Assembly (NCBI RefSeq): GCF_022354825.1 | Contig: NZ_CP031168.1 | Location: forward strand, 3,969,501 to 4,033,500 | Source of the DNA: Paenibacillus sp. H1-7 | Lineage (GTDB): Bacteria > Bacillota > Bacilli > Paenibacillales > NBRC-103111 | Reading direction: 5' to 3' | Length of the DNA stretch: 64,000 bases | Shown here: one piece after another, positions 1-8,055 of the stretch | Layout: every line of letters starts with the position of its first letter | Position numbering within the stretch: position 1 is the first letter of the stretch | The notes under the pieces: generated by a model | The model's input: the letters and a program-made list of their open reading frames with translations, nothing else | What the model was told of the DNA's origin: nothing | Databases searched by the model: none | Position numbers and translations under genes: made by a program

Positions 1-40
1 CGGATGCACCTTACGGGTGTCCTAAAAGGGGAAATGGATT

Positions 41-1213
41 TTGCTGAACAAAGAGCGGTTGTTCGATGAAGACGAGATGTTAGAGTTGATGAGAGAGCGT
101 TTTTTAAGCAGCCTGGTGTCCAGGGAGAATTATTACAAGCAGCGCTTCAAAGAAATATGCTTCTACTTGAAGCTGAATCCTTATTTTAATTTCCCTGCTC
201 TTGCGCTGCTCGAGCCTGCCAGGTCCAGCGGCGAGGAATGGGAGAAGCGGAAGGCTTTGAAAGAAATTCGCGATTACTTGCAGCGATACGAGCATGGTGC
301 CGGCAGCATCGTTATTTTTACAGATAGCGAGGAACGGCTCGGATTGTTATTTTCATGGGTGTCGCGTGAACTGATAGAATCCATCAACAGCAAGCTGAAC
401 GGCGTGATGCCCCATCCGGTGCATATTGGCGTCGGCAGACCTTGCTCGAACCTGGCGGACGTGCATTTGTCATACCGCCAAGCTCTGGCGGCTTTGCAGG
501 ACAAGTTTTATAAAAGCGACGGAGAAGTGGTTTATTATAATGAGCTGATCCGATACCAGCCGGTTGGCAAATATCCTGTTGAGAAGGAAAAGGAATTGCT
601 GGAGTTTCTGAAGCATGCGCCGTCTAGCGGGGAGATCGAGTGTGCGGTCGAACGGTTTTATACGCATATATTGCAATATGGACCTGTTGACAGCAAATCA
701 ATCTATGAGCTGACGATCCGACTTTTATTGGGGTTGGAGAAAAGAATCCTTACCGATTTGGAAAACGTAAACGTTTACAAACCGTGCGAAAGCACGGCCG
801 TTGTGCAGATGAAATCGATGCGGCAGATTAAAGCCTATGTGACGGAGCAGCTCTCGGCATTACGGGAGGTACTGCTGCAGAACGAAGGGGAGAGCCACCG
901 CAATATCATTAAAAAGACGATTCAATATATGGAGCAGGAATGCCAGAACGCAACATTGTACAGCGTCGCACAAAAGGTCTATATGACCCCGACGTATTTA
1001 AGCTCGCTGTTCAAAATGAACACAGGGAAGACGTTCATCGATCAGCTGACGGAAATTCGGATTACGAAAGCGAAAGAGATGCTTAAATGCACACATCTGA
1101 AAAATTATGAGGTAGCCGAAAAGGTAGGCTATAAGGATTCGCGGTATTTCAGCCAAATTTTCAAAAAGAAGGTTGGTCTGTCGCCAAGCGAATATAGAGA
1201 TTCAGCACAGTAA
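41..1213 (+). CDS. AraC-family regulator of the YesN type, lacking a receiver domain
   Basis: DNA-binding transcriptional regulator, 390 aa. The C-terminal 100 residues hold the double helix-turn-helix of the AraC family (YSVAQKVYMTPTYLSSLFK, then YFSQIFKKKVGLSPSEYR). Residues about 85-170 resemble the degenerate cyclase-like linker of YesN-type response regulators. The phospho-receiver that normally precedes this region is absent: an in-frame TAA lies at 23-25, and a TTG start at 41 is preceded by AAGGGG with 9-nt spacing. The seven codons before that TAA (GCTLRVS) could be the end of an upstream gene, possibly a histidine kinase. It lies beside sugar-acid genes that share an operator-like motif, so it is the obvious candidate regulator of that locus. 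The family call is firm. The missing receiver could be natural or the result of an upstream frameshift. Confidence 0.85.
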   Translation: MLNKERLFDEDEMLELMRERFLSSLVSRENYYKQRFKEICFYLKLNPYFNFPALALLEPARSSGEEWEKRKALKEIRDYLQRYEHGAGSIVIFTDSEERLGLLFSWVSRELIESINSKLNGVMPHPVHIGVGRPCSNLADVHLSYRQALAALQDKFYKSDGEVVYYNELIRYQPVGKYPVEKEKELLEFLKHAPSSGEIECAVERFYTHILQYGPVDSKSIYELTIRLLLGLEKRILTDLENVNVYKPCESTAVVQMKSMRQIKAYVTEQLSALREVLLQNEGESHRNIIKKTIQYMEQECQNATLYSVAQKVYMTPTYLSSLFKMNTGKTFIDQLTEIRITKAKEMLKCTHLKNYEVAEKVGYKDSRYFSQIFKKKVGLSPSEYRDSAQ

Positions 1214-1228
1214 TGCTGAACTAATGAG

Positions 1229-1271
1229 GAGGCTGTCATTGCCATGCAGATGTCGATGGAAGCCTCTTTTT
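1229..1271 (+). terminator. Rho-independent terminator of the AraC-type regulator
   Basis: Stem GAGGCT (1229-1234) pairs with AGCCTC (1261-1266) across a 26-nt loop and is followed by TTTTT. It begins 16 nt after the stop codon. Confidence 0.55.
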
Positions 1272-1276
1272 ATGAT

Positions 1277-1340
1277 GAAAAAAAGGGACTGCTTTTCAGG
1301 ATTCGAGGAGCAAGCTGTTCCCCGGCATGAAAAGCGTCCC
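1277..1340 (-). terminator. Terminator of the leftward RraA-family gene
   Basis: Read on the minus strand, GGGACGCTTTTC (1340-1329) pairs with GAAAAGCAGTCCC (1297-1285), with one bulged base. A run of U follows, from the A tract at 1278-1284. It lies just beyond the stop of the leftward gene. Confidence 0.6.
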
Positions 1341-1349
1341 TGCGGCCAT

Positions 1350-2252
1350 TTACAAACGTACGTCGTTGGATCCGTTCGCATCGATTTTGCGGGCTTCTTC
1401 CAGCTCTCTATCCCACGTTAAATGACGGTACTGCGCTGCATCGTCCGATTGGTTGAACCAGTTCAGGAAATCCGACCACAGAGCTACCGTCCACGACGAA
1501 TCGATCTGCGCGGTGGTATAAACTCCTTCCTTCAAACGAACGAAGCCGAACACATCCCGAACCTGAGATTTCTCCGCCTGCACAACGGTCAGCTCCGCCA
1601 AATGCGGCGGGATGAAGATGACGCCGGAAGGAGTACCGAGAACGATATCTCCCGGCAAGCACACGGCACGTCCGATTCGTGTCGGGGCGTTCATGCTGAT
1701 CATCGTGCAATCCCCGATCGCAGTAGGATCGCTTCCGCGGAAATAGACATTGATATTTTCAATCTGCACAACCTGCTGATTATCCCGTATACCGCCCCAA
1801 ATTACGGCGCCGCCTCGTTTCGTGCGGGTAGAAATCGCCGTCGACAGATTCCCGCCTACATAGGTGCCCTGGTATATTTTGTCGTACATATCAACGACCA
1901 CAACGTCGTCTTCACCGAGCGAATCGATTACCCATTGATTGAAAAAGCCTTTTCGGCCTTCCTGTTCATGACCATAGGTAAGGAGCGTCTCGTGCAAATC
2001 CGGCCGTCTGGGCATCATGACGGCGGTAACCGCGCGTCCAACCATGGTTTTCTCAGGATGAATGATTTTGAAATCGCCTTCAAACTGATTCGTATATCCC
2101 CGGTTCCACAGAGGGCCCCATGCCTCTTCCAGCGTAATTTTTCTCATGCGGCGAAGAACATCGTCCGATACTTTCGGCCGGCCGTTCGGGAATCGCTCCC
2201 CTGTCCATAACGGGGTTAATTGAACGATATCTTCCGGATTATCGAATTTCAT
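1350..2252 (-). CDS. RraA-family protein (HMG/CHA aldolase-type)
   Basis: Probable cytoplasmic lyase of the RraA/HMG aldolase superfamily, 300 aa. Members cleave 4-hydroxy-4-methyl-2-oxoglutarate-type compounds or decarboxylate oxaloacetate; others only bind RNase E. The core runs from about residue 70 to 230. It shows the glycine pair at 133-134 and the catalytic/metal-site signature GGIRD at 153-157 (R156, D157). The protein is longer than the usual 160-230 residues, with extra N- and C-terminal segments. The ATG at 2252 is chosen because GAGGTG lies 6 nt upstream; an in-frame GTG nine bases earlier overlaps that site. It is transcribed divergently from an ABC importer. The surrounding dehydratases suggest it cleaves a 2-keto-3-deoxy sugar acid, but that is inference. 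Confidence 0.85.
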   Translation of the reverse strand: MKFDNPEDIVQLTPLWTGERFPNGRPKVSDDVLRRMRKITLEEAWGPLWNRGYTNQFEGDFKIIHPEKTMVGRAVTAVMMPRRPDLHETLLTYGHEQEGRKGFFNQWVIDSLGEDDVVVVDMYDKIYQGTYVGGNLSTAISTRTKRGGAVIWGGIRDNQQVVQIENINVYFRGSDPTAIGDCTMISMNAPTRIGRAVCLPGDIVLGTPSGVIFIPPHLAELTVVQAEKSQVRDVFGFVRLKEGVYTTAQIDSSWTVALWSDFLNWFNQSDDAAQYRHLTWDRELEEARKIDANGSNDVRL

Positions 2253-2335
2253 GCTAAGCACCTCACTCTTTCCGATGGGTATAGGATTGATTTCCTATGT
2301 CTATTGTTAAGGACATTGCCCGGTTTGTCGATGCG

Positions 2336-2365
2336 ACGAATTTAAGATATTTTCAGCAAATTCGT
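2336..2365. promoter_or_regulatory. Inverted repeat in the RraA/ABC divergent promoter region
   Basis: ACGAATTT (2336-2343) and AAATTCGT (2358-2365) form a perfect 8-bp inverted repeat with a 14-nt spacer. The half-site AAATTCGT resembles the core of the motif at 2437-2452. The left arm lies about 85 nt before the RraA start. It could be an operator; this is a sequence observation only. Confidence 0.4.
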
Positions 2366-2423
2366 AATATTTTCACACCTCGAAAGAAGGTGGAAGTATG
2401 CTTCCGGCATGTGCGACTCGGTT

Positions 2424-2455
2424 CTGAAAAAAATCAAACAAATTCATAAATTCCT
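2424..2455 (+). promoter_or_regulatory. Operator-like motif upstream of the ABC importer
   Basis: AAACAAATTCATAAATT (2436-2452) lies about 100 nt before the first permease gene. Near-identical copies occur in the SDR/MFS divergent region, one in each orientation, and a weaker copy precedes the mannonate dehydratase. The preceding AAAAAATCAAAC is identical to a stretch at 10312-10323. It is a likely binding site of the local AraC-type regulator. Confidence 0.5.
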
Positions 2456-2467
2456 CTCCTGTGCAAT

Positions 2468-2481
2468 TGAAAGCGCTTTTG
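2468..2481 (+). promoter_or_regulatory. cre-like catabolite site
   Basis: TGAAAGCGCTTTTG has the palindromic core AAAGCGCTTT expected for CcpA or another LacI-family protein. It departs from the cre consensus at its last two bases. It lies 70 nt before the ABC permease gene and would fit carbon catabolite control. Confidence 0.4.
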
Positions 2482-2550
2482 TTACTTTTATAAGCACAGG
2501 TGATTACACACCATGTTCATGCAAGATAATGAAAGGAGGTCTGGCAGTTC

Positions 2551-3519
2551 ATGGCGGATCCGATATCTATTGCAAATAAGAACGAGACATCGATTACAAG
2601 TCAGCAGCTTTCCTCGAAGAGAATCAAGAACGCTTCCGAAACCAATCTCGCAGGGTATCTGTTTATTTCGCCTTGGTTAGCTGGTTTTCTGCTGCTCACG
2701 GCATGGCCGATTGCCCAATCGCTCTACTTATCGTTTACGGAATATTCCTTGCTGGATGAGCCTGTCTGGATCGGAGCGGACAATTATGCCAACATCTTTA
2801 TGAAGGATCAGCTATTCCGCAAATCGTTAGCCGTTACGTTCACCTTCGTGTTATTCTCGGTGCCGATCAAGCTGTTCTGTTCCCTAATGGTCGCGATTGT
2901 TTTAAAACAGAGCATCAGAGGAATGAGTATTTACCGGACTGCGATCTATTTTCCGTCGCTAATTGGGGGCAGCATCGCCGTATCGGTGCTGTGGAGAAAC
3001 ATGTTCGGCCTGGACGGCTACATCAATCAGGTGTTGAGCTGGTTTGGCATTCAAGGAGTAGGGTGGATCACGAACCCTAACACATCGCTAGGTACGCTGA
3101 TTTTATTGAGTGCATGGCAGTTCGGCTCCACTATGGTTATTTTCTTGGCAGGGTTAAAGCAAATTCCTCAAGAGCTGTACGAATCTGCATCTGTCGACGG
3201 AGCAGGCAAGGTGAAGCAATTTTTCCGTATTACGCTGCCAATGCTGTCCCCGGTAATGTTTTTCAATCTTGTGCTTGGGATTATAGGCTCCTTCCAAATG
3301 TTCACCTCCGCTTTTGTCATTACGAAGGGCGGTCCTGTCAATTCAACCTATGTGTATGCGCTGTTCTTATTTGAAAAAGCGTTCAAGCATTACCAGATGG
3401 GCTACGCGTCCGCCTTGGCGTGGATCCTGCTCGCTATCATCGGCGTCCTGACGGCGATCAATTTCTTTGCTTCCCGGTACTGGGTATTCTACGAATCGGA
3501 AGGGGGGAAGGCCAAATGA
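2551..3519 (+). CDS. ABC sugar importer permease, MalF/UgpA type
   Basis: Inner-membrane permease of a CUT1-type carbohydrate ABC importer, 322 aa. A cytoplasmic N-terminus of about 30 residues is followed by about six membrane helices. The EAA loop that docks the ATPase is visible near residues 210-235 (LYESASVDGAGKVKQFFRIT). The ATG at 2551 has GGAGGT 12 nt upstream. The stop overlaps the start of the next permease by 4 nt (ATGA), so the two are translationally coupled. With that permease and the lipoprotein at 4389 it forms a complete importer apart from the ATPase, which must come from elsewhere (MsmX type). The likely substrate is the sugar acid or oligosaccharide degraded by the neighbouring enzymes. 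Confidence 0.93.
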   Translation: MADPISIANKNETSITSQQLSSKRIKNASETNLAGYLFISPWLAGFLLLTAWPIAQSLYLSFTEYSLLDEPVWIGADNYANIFMKDQLFRKSLAVTFTFVLFSVPIKLFCSLMVAIVLKQSIRGMSIYRTAIYFPSLIGGSIAVSVLWRNMFGLDGYINQVLSWFGIQGVGWITNPNTSLGTLILLSAWQFGSTMVIFLAGLKQIPQELYESASVDGAGKVKQFFRITLPMLSPVMFFNLVLGIIGSFQMFTSAFVITKGGPVNSTYVYALFLFEKAFKHYQMGYASALAWILLAIIGVLTAINFFASRYWVFYESEGGKAK

Positions 3520-4355
3520 ATACGTCCCGCCTGCGCGTAGCTTCTATAAGCAAGCACGTTATGCTGTCCGCCATATCGCTCCTCATGATGTATCCGGTCA
3601 TCTGGTGGGTGGGAGCGTCCTTGAAGAAAAACGAGGAAATGAGGCTGCCGAGCATTTGGCCCGAAACACCCATCTGGGACAATTATATCAAGGGCTGGAG
3701 CTTTTCGTCCGAGTACACCTTCACCCATTTTTTTGCCAATACGCTGATGATGGAGTTCTGGAGTGTAATCGGCGCCGTATTGAGCAGCTCCGTCGTAGCT
3801 TACGGCTTTGCCCGGCTTCAGTTCAAATTCCGTTCCCTGCTGTTCACAATCCTTCTAATGACGATGATGCTGCCGGGTCAGGTGACGATGGTACCGCAAT
3901 ACATTCTGTATAACAAATTCGGCTTGGTAGACAGCTACATCCCATTAATCTTGCCACACTTCTTCGGTGGGGGAGCCTTCTTCATCTTCCTGCTGGTACA
4001 ATTCATCCGGGGAATACCAAGAGAGCTAGACGAAGCGGCCAAGATGGACGGAGCCTCCGTATACGGCATCTTTATCCGGATTATTTTTCCGCTGCTTAAG
4101 CCTTCATTGATTACTGTAGCCATCTTCACGTTCATTTGGAGCTGGGACGACTTCTTCGGGCAAATGCTCTATTTAAGCTCCATTGATAAATACACCGTCG
4201 GGTTAGCGCTCCGGATGTTCGTCGATCAGTTTGAAATTCAATGGGGGCAGCTGCTTGCGATGTCACTGCTGTCCATCGTTCCTTCCGTCATCGTATTTTT
4301 CCTCGCGCAAAAGCATTTCGTGGAAGGGATAGCGACAACAGGCCTAAAAGGCTGA
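3516..4355 (+). CDS. ABC sugar importer permease, MalG type
   Basis: Second permease of the CUT1 importer, 279 aa, with six predicted helices. The EAA loop (RELDEAAKMDGASVYGIFIR) lies near residues 170-190, and the C-terminal ending GIATTGLKG is typical of MalG-like permeases. The ATG at 3516 is preceded by AGGGGGGAAGG and overlaps the stop of the upstream permease (ATGA). A longer in-frame reading from 3420 would run back into the upstream gene without a ribosome binding site, so it is rejected. Confidence 0.93.
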   Translation: MNTSRLRVASISKHVMLSAISLLMMYPVIWWVGASLKKNEEMRLPSIWPETPIWDNYIKGWSFSSEYTFTHFFANTLMMEFWSVIGAVLSSSVVAYGFARLQFKFRSLLFTILLMTMMLPGQVTMVPQYILYNKFGLVDSYIPLILPHFFGGGAFFIFLLVQFIRGIPRELDEAAKMDGASVYGIFIRIIFPLLKPSLITVAIFTFIWSWDDFFGQMLYLSSIDKYTVGLALRMFVDQFEIQWGQLLAMSLLSIVPSVIVFFLAQKHFVEGIATTGLKG

Positions 4356-4388
4356 ATCAACTTTCCATTTGAAAGGGGAGTAACAGGT

Positions 4389-5699
4389 ATGAACGGTCGA
4401 AGAAAGCTCTTTAAAGCAGGTTCTGTGTCTATGGTATCTCTAATCGCATTGCTGGTCCTGGCAGGGTGTAACGGAAGCGGAGCGAAGCCAACGGATACCA
4501 ATCCGAACGGACAGACAAGCTTAAGCATCATGTGGTGGGGTGCCGACGCGCGACACCAGGCTACCTTGAAGGCGCTCGATATTTACTCGCAGCAGCATAC
4601 CAATGTGAAGTTTAAGCCGGAATATTTGGCATGGGAAGGGTATTGGAGCAAGCTGACGACCTTGGCGGCTTCGAAGACGATGACGGACGTATTGCAAATG
4701 GACGGAGCTTACATTCAAGATTACGCGGGCAGAGGGACGCTGGAGGACTTGTCCGATATTGACTTGAAAGGGGTCGTCGATCCGAAAATTGTTGACTATT
4801 TAAAAATCAACGGCAAGCTGTACGGGATCCCGTTAAGCCATAACGGTCAAGGCTTTGCCTATAACAAAGCGGAGCTGGAGGCTGCAGGAATCCCTCTCCC
4901 AGCCAAGGACTGGACGTGGGACGACTATTTCAAGTTCGCCAAAGACGCCAGGGCGAAGCTGCCCAAAAATAAATACGGGATAGCCGATTCCTCATCCGAC
5001 TGGACCTTCTATCAGTATTATCAAATTGCCCAAGGCAAAGGACCGATGCTGACCGACGGGAAAACGTTCCAGCTCGACAAGGACGTCTGGTTTCGGTATC
5101 AGAACTTGTATAAAGATTTACGCAAGGATGGCATAGTACCGCCAATCGAAGTTTCGAAAGCCTTTGTAGAAAATGATCCGAAGGCCGATCCGATGGCTTC
5201 CGGCACGGTCATGACGAGAGGTGCGACGGTCGGCTCAGTCAGCGTGCTCGAGCAGTTAATGCCCGGAAAAGTAGGCGTGGCTTCGTATCCGATAGGGCCT
5301 ACGGGAGGCGGATGGGCGCAGTCGACTATTTTCCTCAGCGTCAGCGCCAATTCCAAAAACAAGCAGGCGGCCAAGGAGTTCGTCAAATGGTTCATTACCG
5401 ACAAGGAGGCTGGCAAAACGCTCGGGCTTACTCGCGGCATTCCGATAAGCGAATCGATCTACAAAGAGCTCGAGCCGACATTGGAGAAGAAGGATGTACT
5501 CGCCAAGGAGCTGTTGGACAAATCGCTGCCGAAGGCGCTTCCGTTCTATCCTGCTCCCACGGGCTGGTCGGAATGGGTTCAGGCTTACCAGGCGGAGATG
5601 GATGCCGTTGTGTACGGCCAGCAATCGCTGGAGGATGCTTTCAAGAAAATCGATTCGATGGGAAAAGAGACGGCGGCCAAAGTGAGCGGGAAGAAGTAA
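4389..5699 (+). CDS. Sugar-binding lipoprotein of the ABC importer
   Basis: Extracellular solute-binding protein, family 1, 436 aa. It has a lipoprotein signal peptide with lipobox LAGC at about residues 23-26. The mature protein carries the family pattern, including DVLQMDGAYIQDYAGRG and the middle segment NGKLYGIPLSHNGQGFAYNK. It would be anchored to the membrane outside the cell and deliver substrate to the two permeases just upstream. GAAAGGGGAG precedes the ATG. A strong terminator follows 33 nt after the stop and ends the three-gene operon. Confidence 0.93.
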   Translation: MNGRRKLFKAGSVSMVSLIALLVLAGCNGSGAKPTDTNPNGQTSLSIMWWGADARHQATLKALDIYSQQHTNVKFKPEYLAWEGYWSKLTTLAASKTMTDVLQMDGAYIQDYAGRGTLEDLSDIDLKGVVDPKIVDYLKINGKLYGIPLSHNGQGFAYNKAELEAAGIPLPAKDWTWDDYFKFAKDARAKLPKNKYGIADSSSDWTFYQYYQIAQGKGPMLTDGKTFQLDKDVWFRYQNLYKDLRKDGIVPPIEVSKAFVENDPKADPMASGTVMTRGATVGSVSVLEQLMPGKVGVASYPIGPTGGGWAQSTIFLSVSANSKNKQAAKEFVKWFITDKEAGKTLGLTRGIPISESIYKELEPTLEKKDVLAKELLDKSLPKALPFYPAPTGWSEWVQAYQAEMDAVVYGQQSLEDAFKKIDSMGKETAAKVSGKK

Positions 5700-5732
5700 A
5701 GCGTAGCGGGATAAGAAAATACATGTAAAAAG

Positions 5733-5757
5733 GACGCCGATTCATCGGCGTCTTTTT
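5733..5757 (+). terminator. Terminator of the first ABC operon
   Basis: GACGCCGA (5733-5740), loop TTCA, TCGGCGTC (5745-5752), then TTTTT. The 8-bp stem is perfect. Confidence 0.9.
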
Positions 5758-5800
5758 CATAAGTCATTAATTTTTGCTTACGGAGCAAAAAAACGCAATA

Positions 5801-5828
5801 AAAACAGCGGCCAAATAGCCGCTGTTTT
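5801..5828 (-). terminator. Terminator of the leftward SDR/dehydratase operon
   Basis: AAAACAGCGGC (5801-5811), loop CAAATA, GCCGCTGTTTT (5818-5828). This perfect 11-bp stem has A and U flanks, so it can act on both strands. It lies 36 nt after the end of the leftward operon. Confidence 0.88.
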
Positions 5829-5863
5829 ATTTATTTCCCGGCATCCTCGGATAATCTCTTCAT

Positions 5864-7249
5864 TTAGCTCCACAGCCTGTCGTTACCAAAATAGTGGTTC
5901 CACGATTCCGTCTCATCCCAATGTCCTGGAATATCCGGATGAAGATGCTGTGCGATAACTTCATCATTCAGCTCCTCAATGCCGAGTCCAGGCGCATCCG
6001 GAACGGCGATGAAGCCGTGTTGCAGCAGCGGCTTCGGCAGCTTGCTGATAATAATGTCGTCCCACCAATCCACATCGTTGGAGTGGAATTCCAACGCGAG
6101 GAAGTTCTCCGTAGCAGCGGCAGCATGAACCGCTGCCAGGCAGGCGATCGGGCTCTCGGCCATATGAATCGCCATGGCGACGCCGTGCTCCTGAGCGAGA
6201 TCGCCGATCTTTTTCGTCTCAAGGATGCCGCCGGTGGTTAGAACATCGGGATGAATTACCGATACGCCGCCCGATTGGATCAGGGGTCTGAAGTTTTCCT
6301 TCAAATAAATGTCTTCTCCGGTACATATCGGTGTAGTGACCGAGTTGGCCAGCCGGACATATTGCTCGGTGTACTGCCATGGAATCATGTCTTCCATCCA
6401 AGCCAGGTTGTACTTATCAATTCTCCGGCCGAGCTTAATGCAATCCTCGACGCCTATGTGTCCGAAATGGTCAATCGCGATCGGCACTTCGTCTCCGACA
6501 ACGGAACGCACATCGGCAACATACTGCTCAAGCACGTCAAGCCCTTTCTCCGTAATGTGGATGCCCGTAAACGGATGGGCGATATTTTGCAGGTCATACA
6601 AGCGGCTGCGCAGCTGGCGGAGCTCCAGCTCCGACAAATTGGCTTGTTTCCGGTTATGCCATTGGCGGGAAACAGCTCTCATTTCCTCCATAAATCCCAA
6701 CGGGGCGCTTACCGTTCCCGGCTCATTGGCAAGGATACCGAGGCCCAGGTCCATTTTGAGGAAGGTAAAGCCTTTGTCCATCCGTTTCTTTAACGCCTGG
6801 CCCATGGCAAGGCCGGTATTTTTGCCGTCGACATCCGTGTCGCAATACATCCGAATGGTATCGCGGAATTTGCCCCCCAGCATCTGGTAGATGGGAATGT
6901 GATAAGCTTTGCCGGCAAGGTCCCACAACGCGATCTCAATCCCGCTGACCCCGCCGCCTTGCCGGGCATGGCCGCCGAACTGCTTGATGCGACGGAACAG
7001 CTTATCGATATTGCACGGATTTTCGCCGATAAGGCGGCTCTTGAGCTGCTGGGCGTACAATTTATCCGCTCCGTCCCGTACTTCGCCGAACCCGACTAAG
7101 CCTTGGTTGGTGTATACCTTGATCAGGCTGCAATGCATGGGAGCTCCGGCAATATCCGCAAAACGAATATCCGTAATGCGAAGCTCCGAAGGCTTGGAAT
7201 TCGTGTTGACATGGGCTAGCGTGCTTTCGTAGGTTTCTTGATTGATCAT
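5864..7249 (-). CDS. Enolase-superfamily sugar-acid dehydratase (MR/MLE subgroup)
   Basis: Cytoplasmic enzyme that probably removes water from an aldonic or uronic acid after Mg-assisted proton abstraction; 461 aa. The capping domain covers about residues 25-150. The barrel carries K165-x-D167 (FLKMDLG), metal ligands D260 (AIDHFG), E286 (WMEDMIP) and E312 (CTGED), and a His-Asp dyad H362/D335, as in mandelate racemase and galactonate dehydratases. An unusual charged stretch at about 180-230 lengthens it beyond the usual 380-400 residues. The start is the ATG at 7249, with AGGAGG 7 nt upstream. It is the last gene of a leftward operon behind two SDR genes. The superfamily is certain; the exact substrate cannot be read from the sequence. 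Confidence 0.9.
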   Translation of the reverse strand: MINQETYESTLAHVNTNSKPSELRITDIRFADIAGAPMHCSLIKVYTNQGLVGFGEVRDGADKLYAQQLKSRLIGENPCNIDKLFRRIKQFGGHARQGGGVSGIEIALWDLAGKAYHIPIYQMLGGKFRDTIRMYCDTDVDGKNTGLAMGQALKKRMDKGFTFLKMDLGLGILANEPGTVSAPLGFMEEMRAVSRQWHNRKQANLSELELRQLRSRLYDLQNIAHPFTGIHITEKGLDVLEQYVADVRSVVGDEVPIAIDHFGHIGVEDCIKLGRRIDKYNLAWMEDMIPWQYTEQYVRLANSVTTPICTGEDIYLKENFRPLIQSGGVSVIHPDVLTTGGILETKKIGDLAQEHGVAMAIHMAESPIACLAAVHAAAATENFLALEFHSNDVDWWDDIIISKLPKPLLQHGFIAVPDAPGLGIEELNDEVIAQHLHPDIPGHWDETESWNHYFGNDRLWS

Positions 7250-7280
7250 AAGAGAACCTCCTGTATCGTAAAATTTGACA

Positions 7281-8039
7281 TCATAGCAGCATGCTGGCTC
7301 CATCCATACGGATGGAGGCTCCGGACAAAAATTCCGCCTCGTCCGAGGCGATGTAACAAATCAAATTACCGATATCATAAGGCCTTCCTGTTCTGCCCAA
7401 TGGGAACTTAAGAGCTATCCGCTTGCGTTCTTCTTCCTCCGAATGGCTGATTGGACGTACCCGAATTGCACCCGGTTCAATGGAATTGACGGTTATGCCG
7501 TATTGGGCAAGCTCGATGGCGCTTTCTCTGACGAGCATTTTGACGCCTCCCTTGGTCATCGAGTAGACGGTATCGAAGTCGGTCGGTCTTTTCCCGTGTA
7601 CGGAGCAGATATTGATAATTCTCCCGAACCGCTTCGCCTTCATGTAAGGAACGACGGCTTGAATGCACTGCCAATAGCCCTTCAAATTGATATTCATCTC
7701 TTGATCATACGTATCGTCATCATGCTGAAACAGCGTATAATTAAGCTGCAGAGCTGCATTATTGACGAGAATATCGATTCCGCCGAAATGTTCTGCCGCT
7801 TCCCGGACCATACGATCGATTTCATGCTTTTGGGAAACGTCCGCTTTTACGATGATAGATTCGCCGCCGACGTCCTTGATGCGCTGCATGGTCTCCAGGC
7901 CTGCGGCATCGCCGTCTTTGGAATTGCAGTTAATCGCTACTCTGACACCGCGCTTGGCCAGCTCTACCGCTGTGCCTTGTCCGATTCCGGTTCCCGATCC
8001 TGTAACCAACGCTACTTTTCCTGCAAGACTCAGTGTCAT
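7281..8039 (-). CDS. SDR-family dehydrogenase
   Basis: NAD(P)-dependent oxidoreductase of the classical short-chain family, 252 aa. The nucleotide motif TGSGTGIG is at residues 13-20, then NNAA. The catalytic Ser (INICSVHG) and the YSMTK motif are intact, and the C-terminal end is the usual LSGASIRMDGA. It probably oxidises a sugar or sugar acid ahead of the dehydratase encoded 31 nt downstream. The ATG at 8039 overlaps a purine-rich GGAAAAGGGG region; a GTG three bases earlier is possible. It is the middle gene of the leftward operon. Confidence 0.9.
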   Translation of the reverse strand: MTLSLAGKVALVTGSGTGIGQGTAVELAKRGVRVAINCNSKDGDAAGLETMQRIKDVGGESIIVKADVSQKHEIDRMVREAAEHFGGIDILVNNAALQLNYTLFQHDDDTYDQEMNINLKGYWQCIQAVVPYMKAKRFGRIINICSVHGKRPTDFDTVYSMTKGGVKMLVRESAIELAQYGITVNSIEPGAIRVRPISHSEEEERKRIALKFPLGRTGRPYDIGNLICYIASDEAEFLSGASIRMDGASMLL

Positions 8040-8055
8040 CACCCCTTTTCCAGAG

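Noticed and set aside
1422-2210. A 262-codon open frame on the plus strand
   Set aside because: It lies opposite the RraA-family gene, has no ribosome binding site and its translation looks like an antisense shadow.
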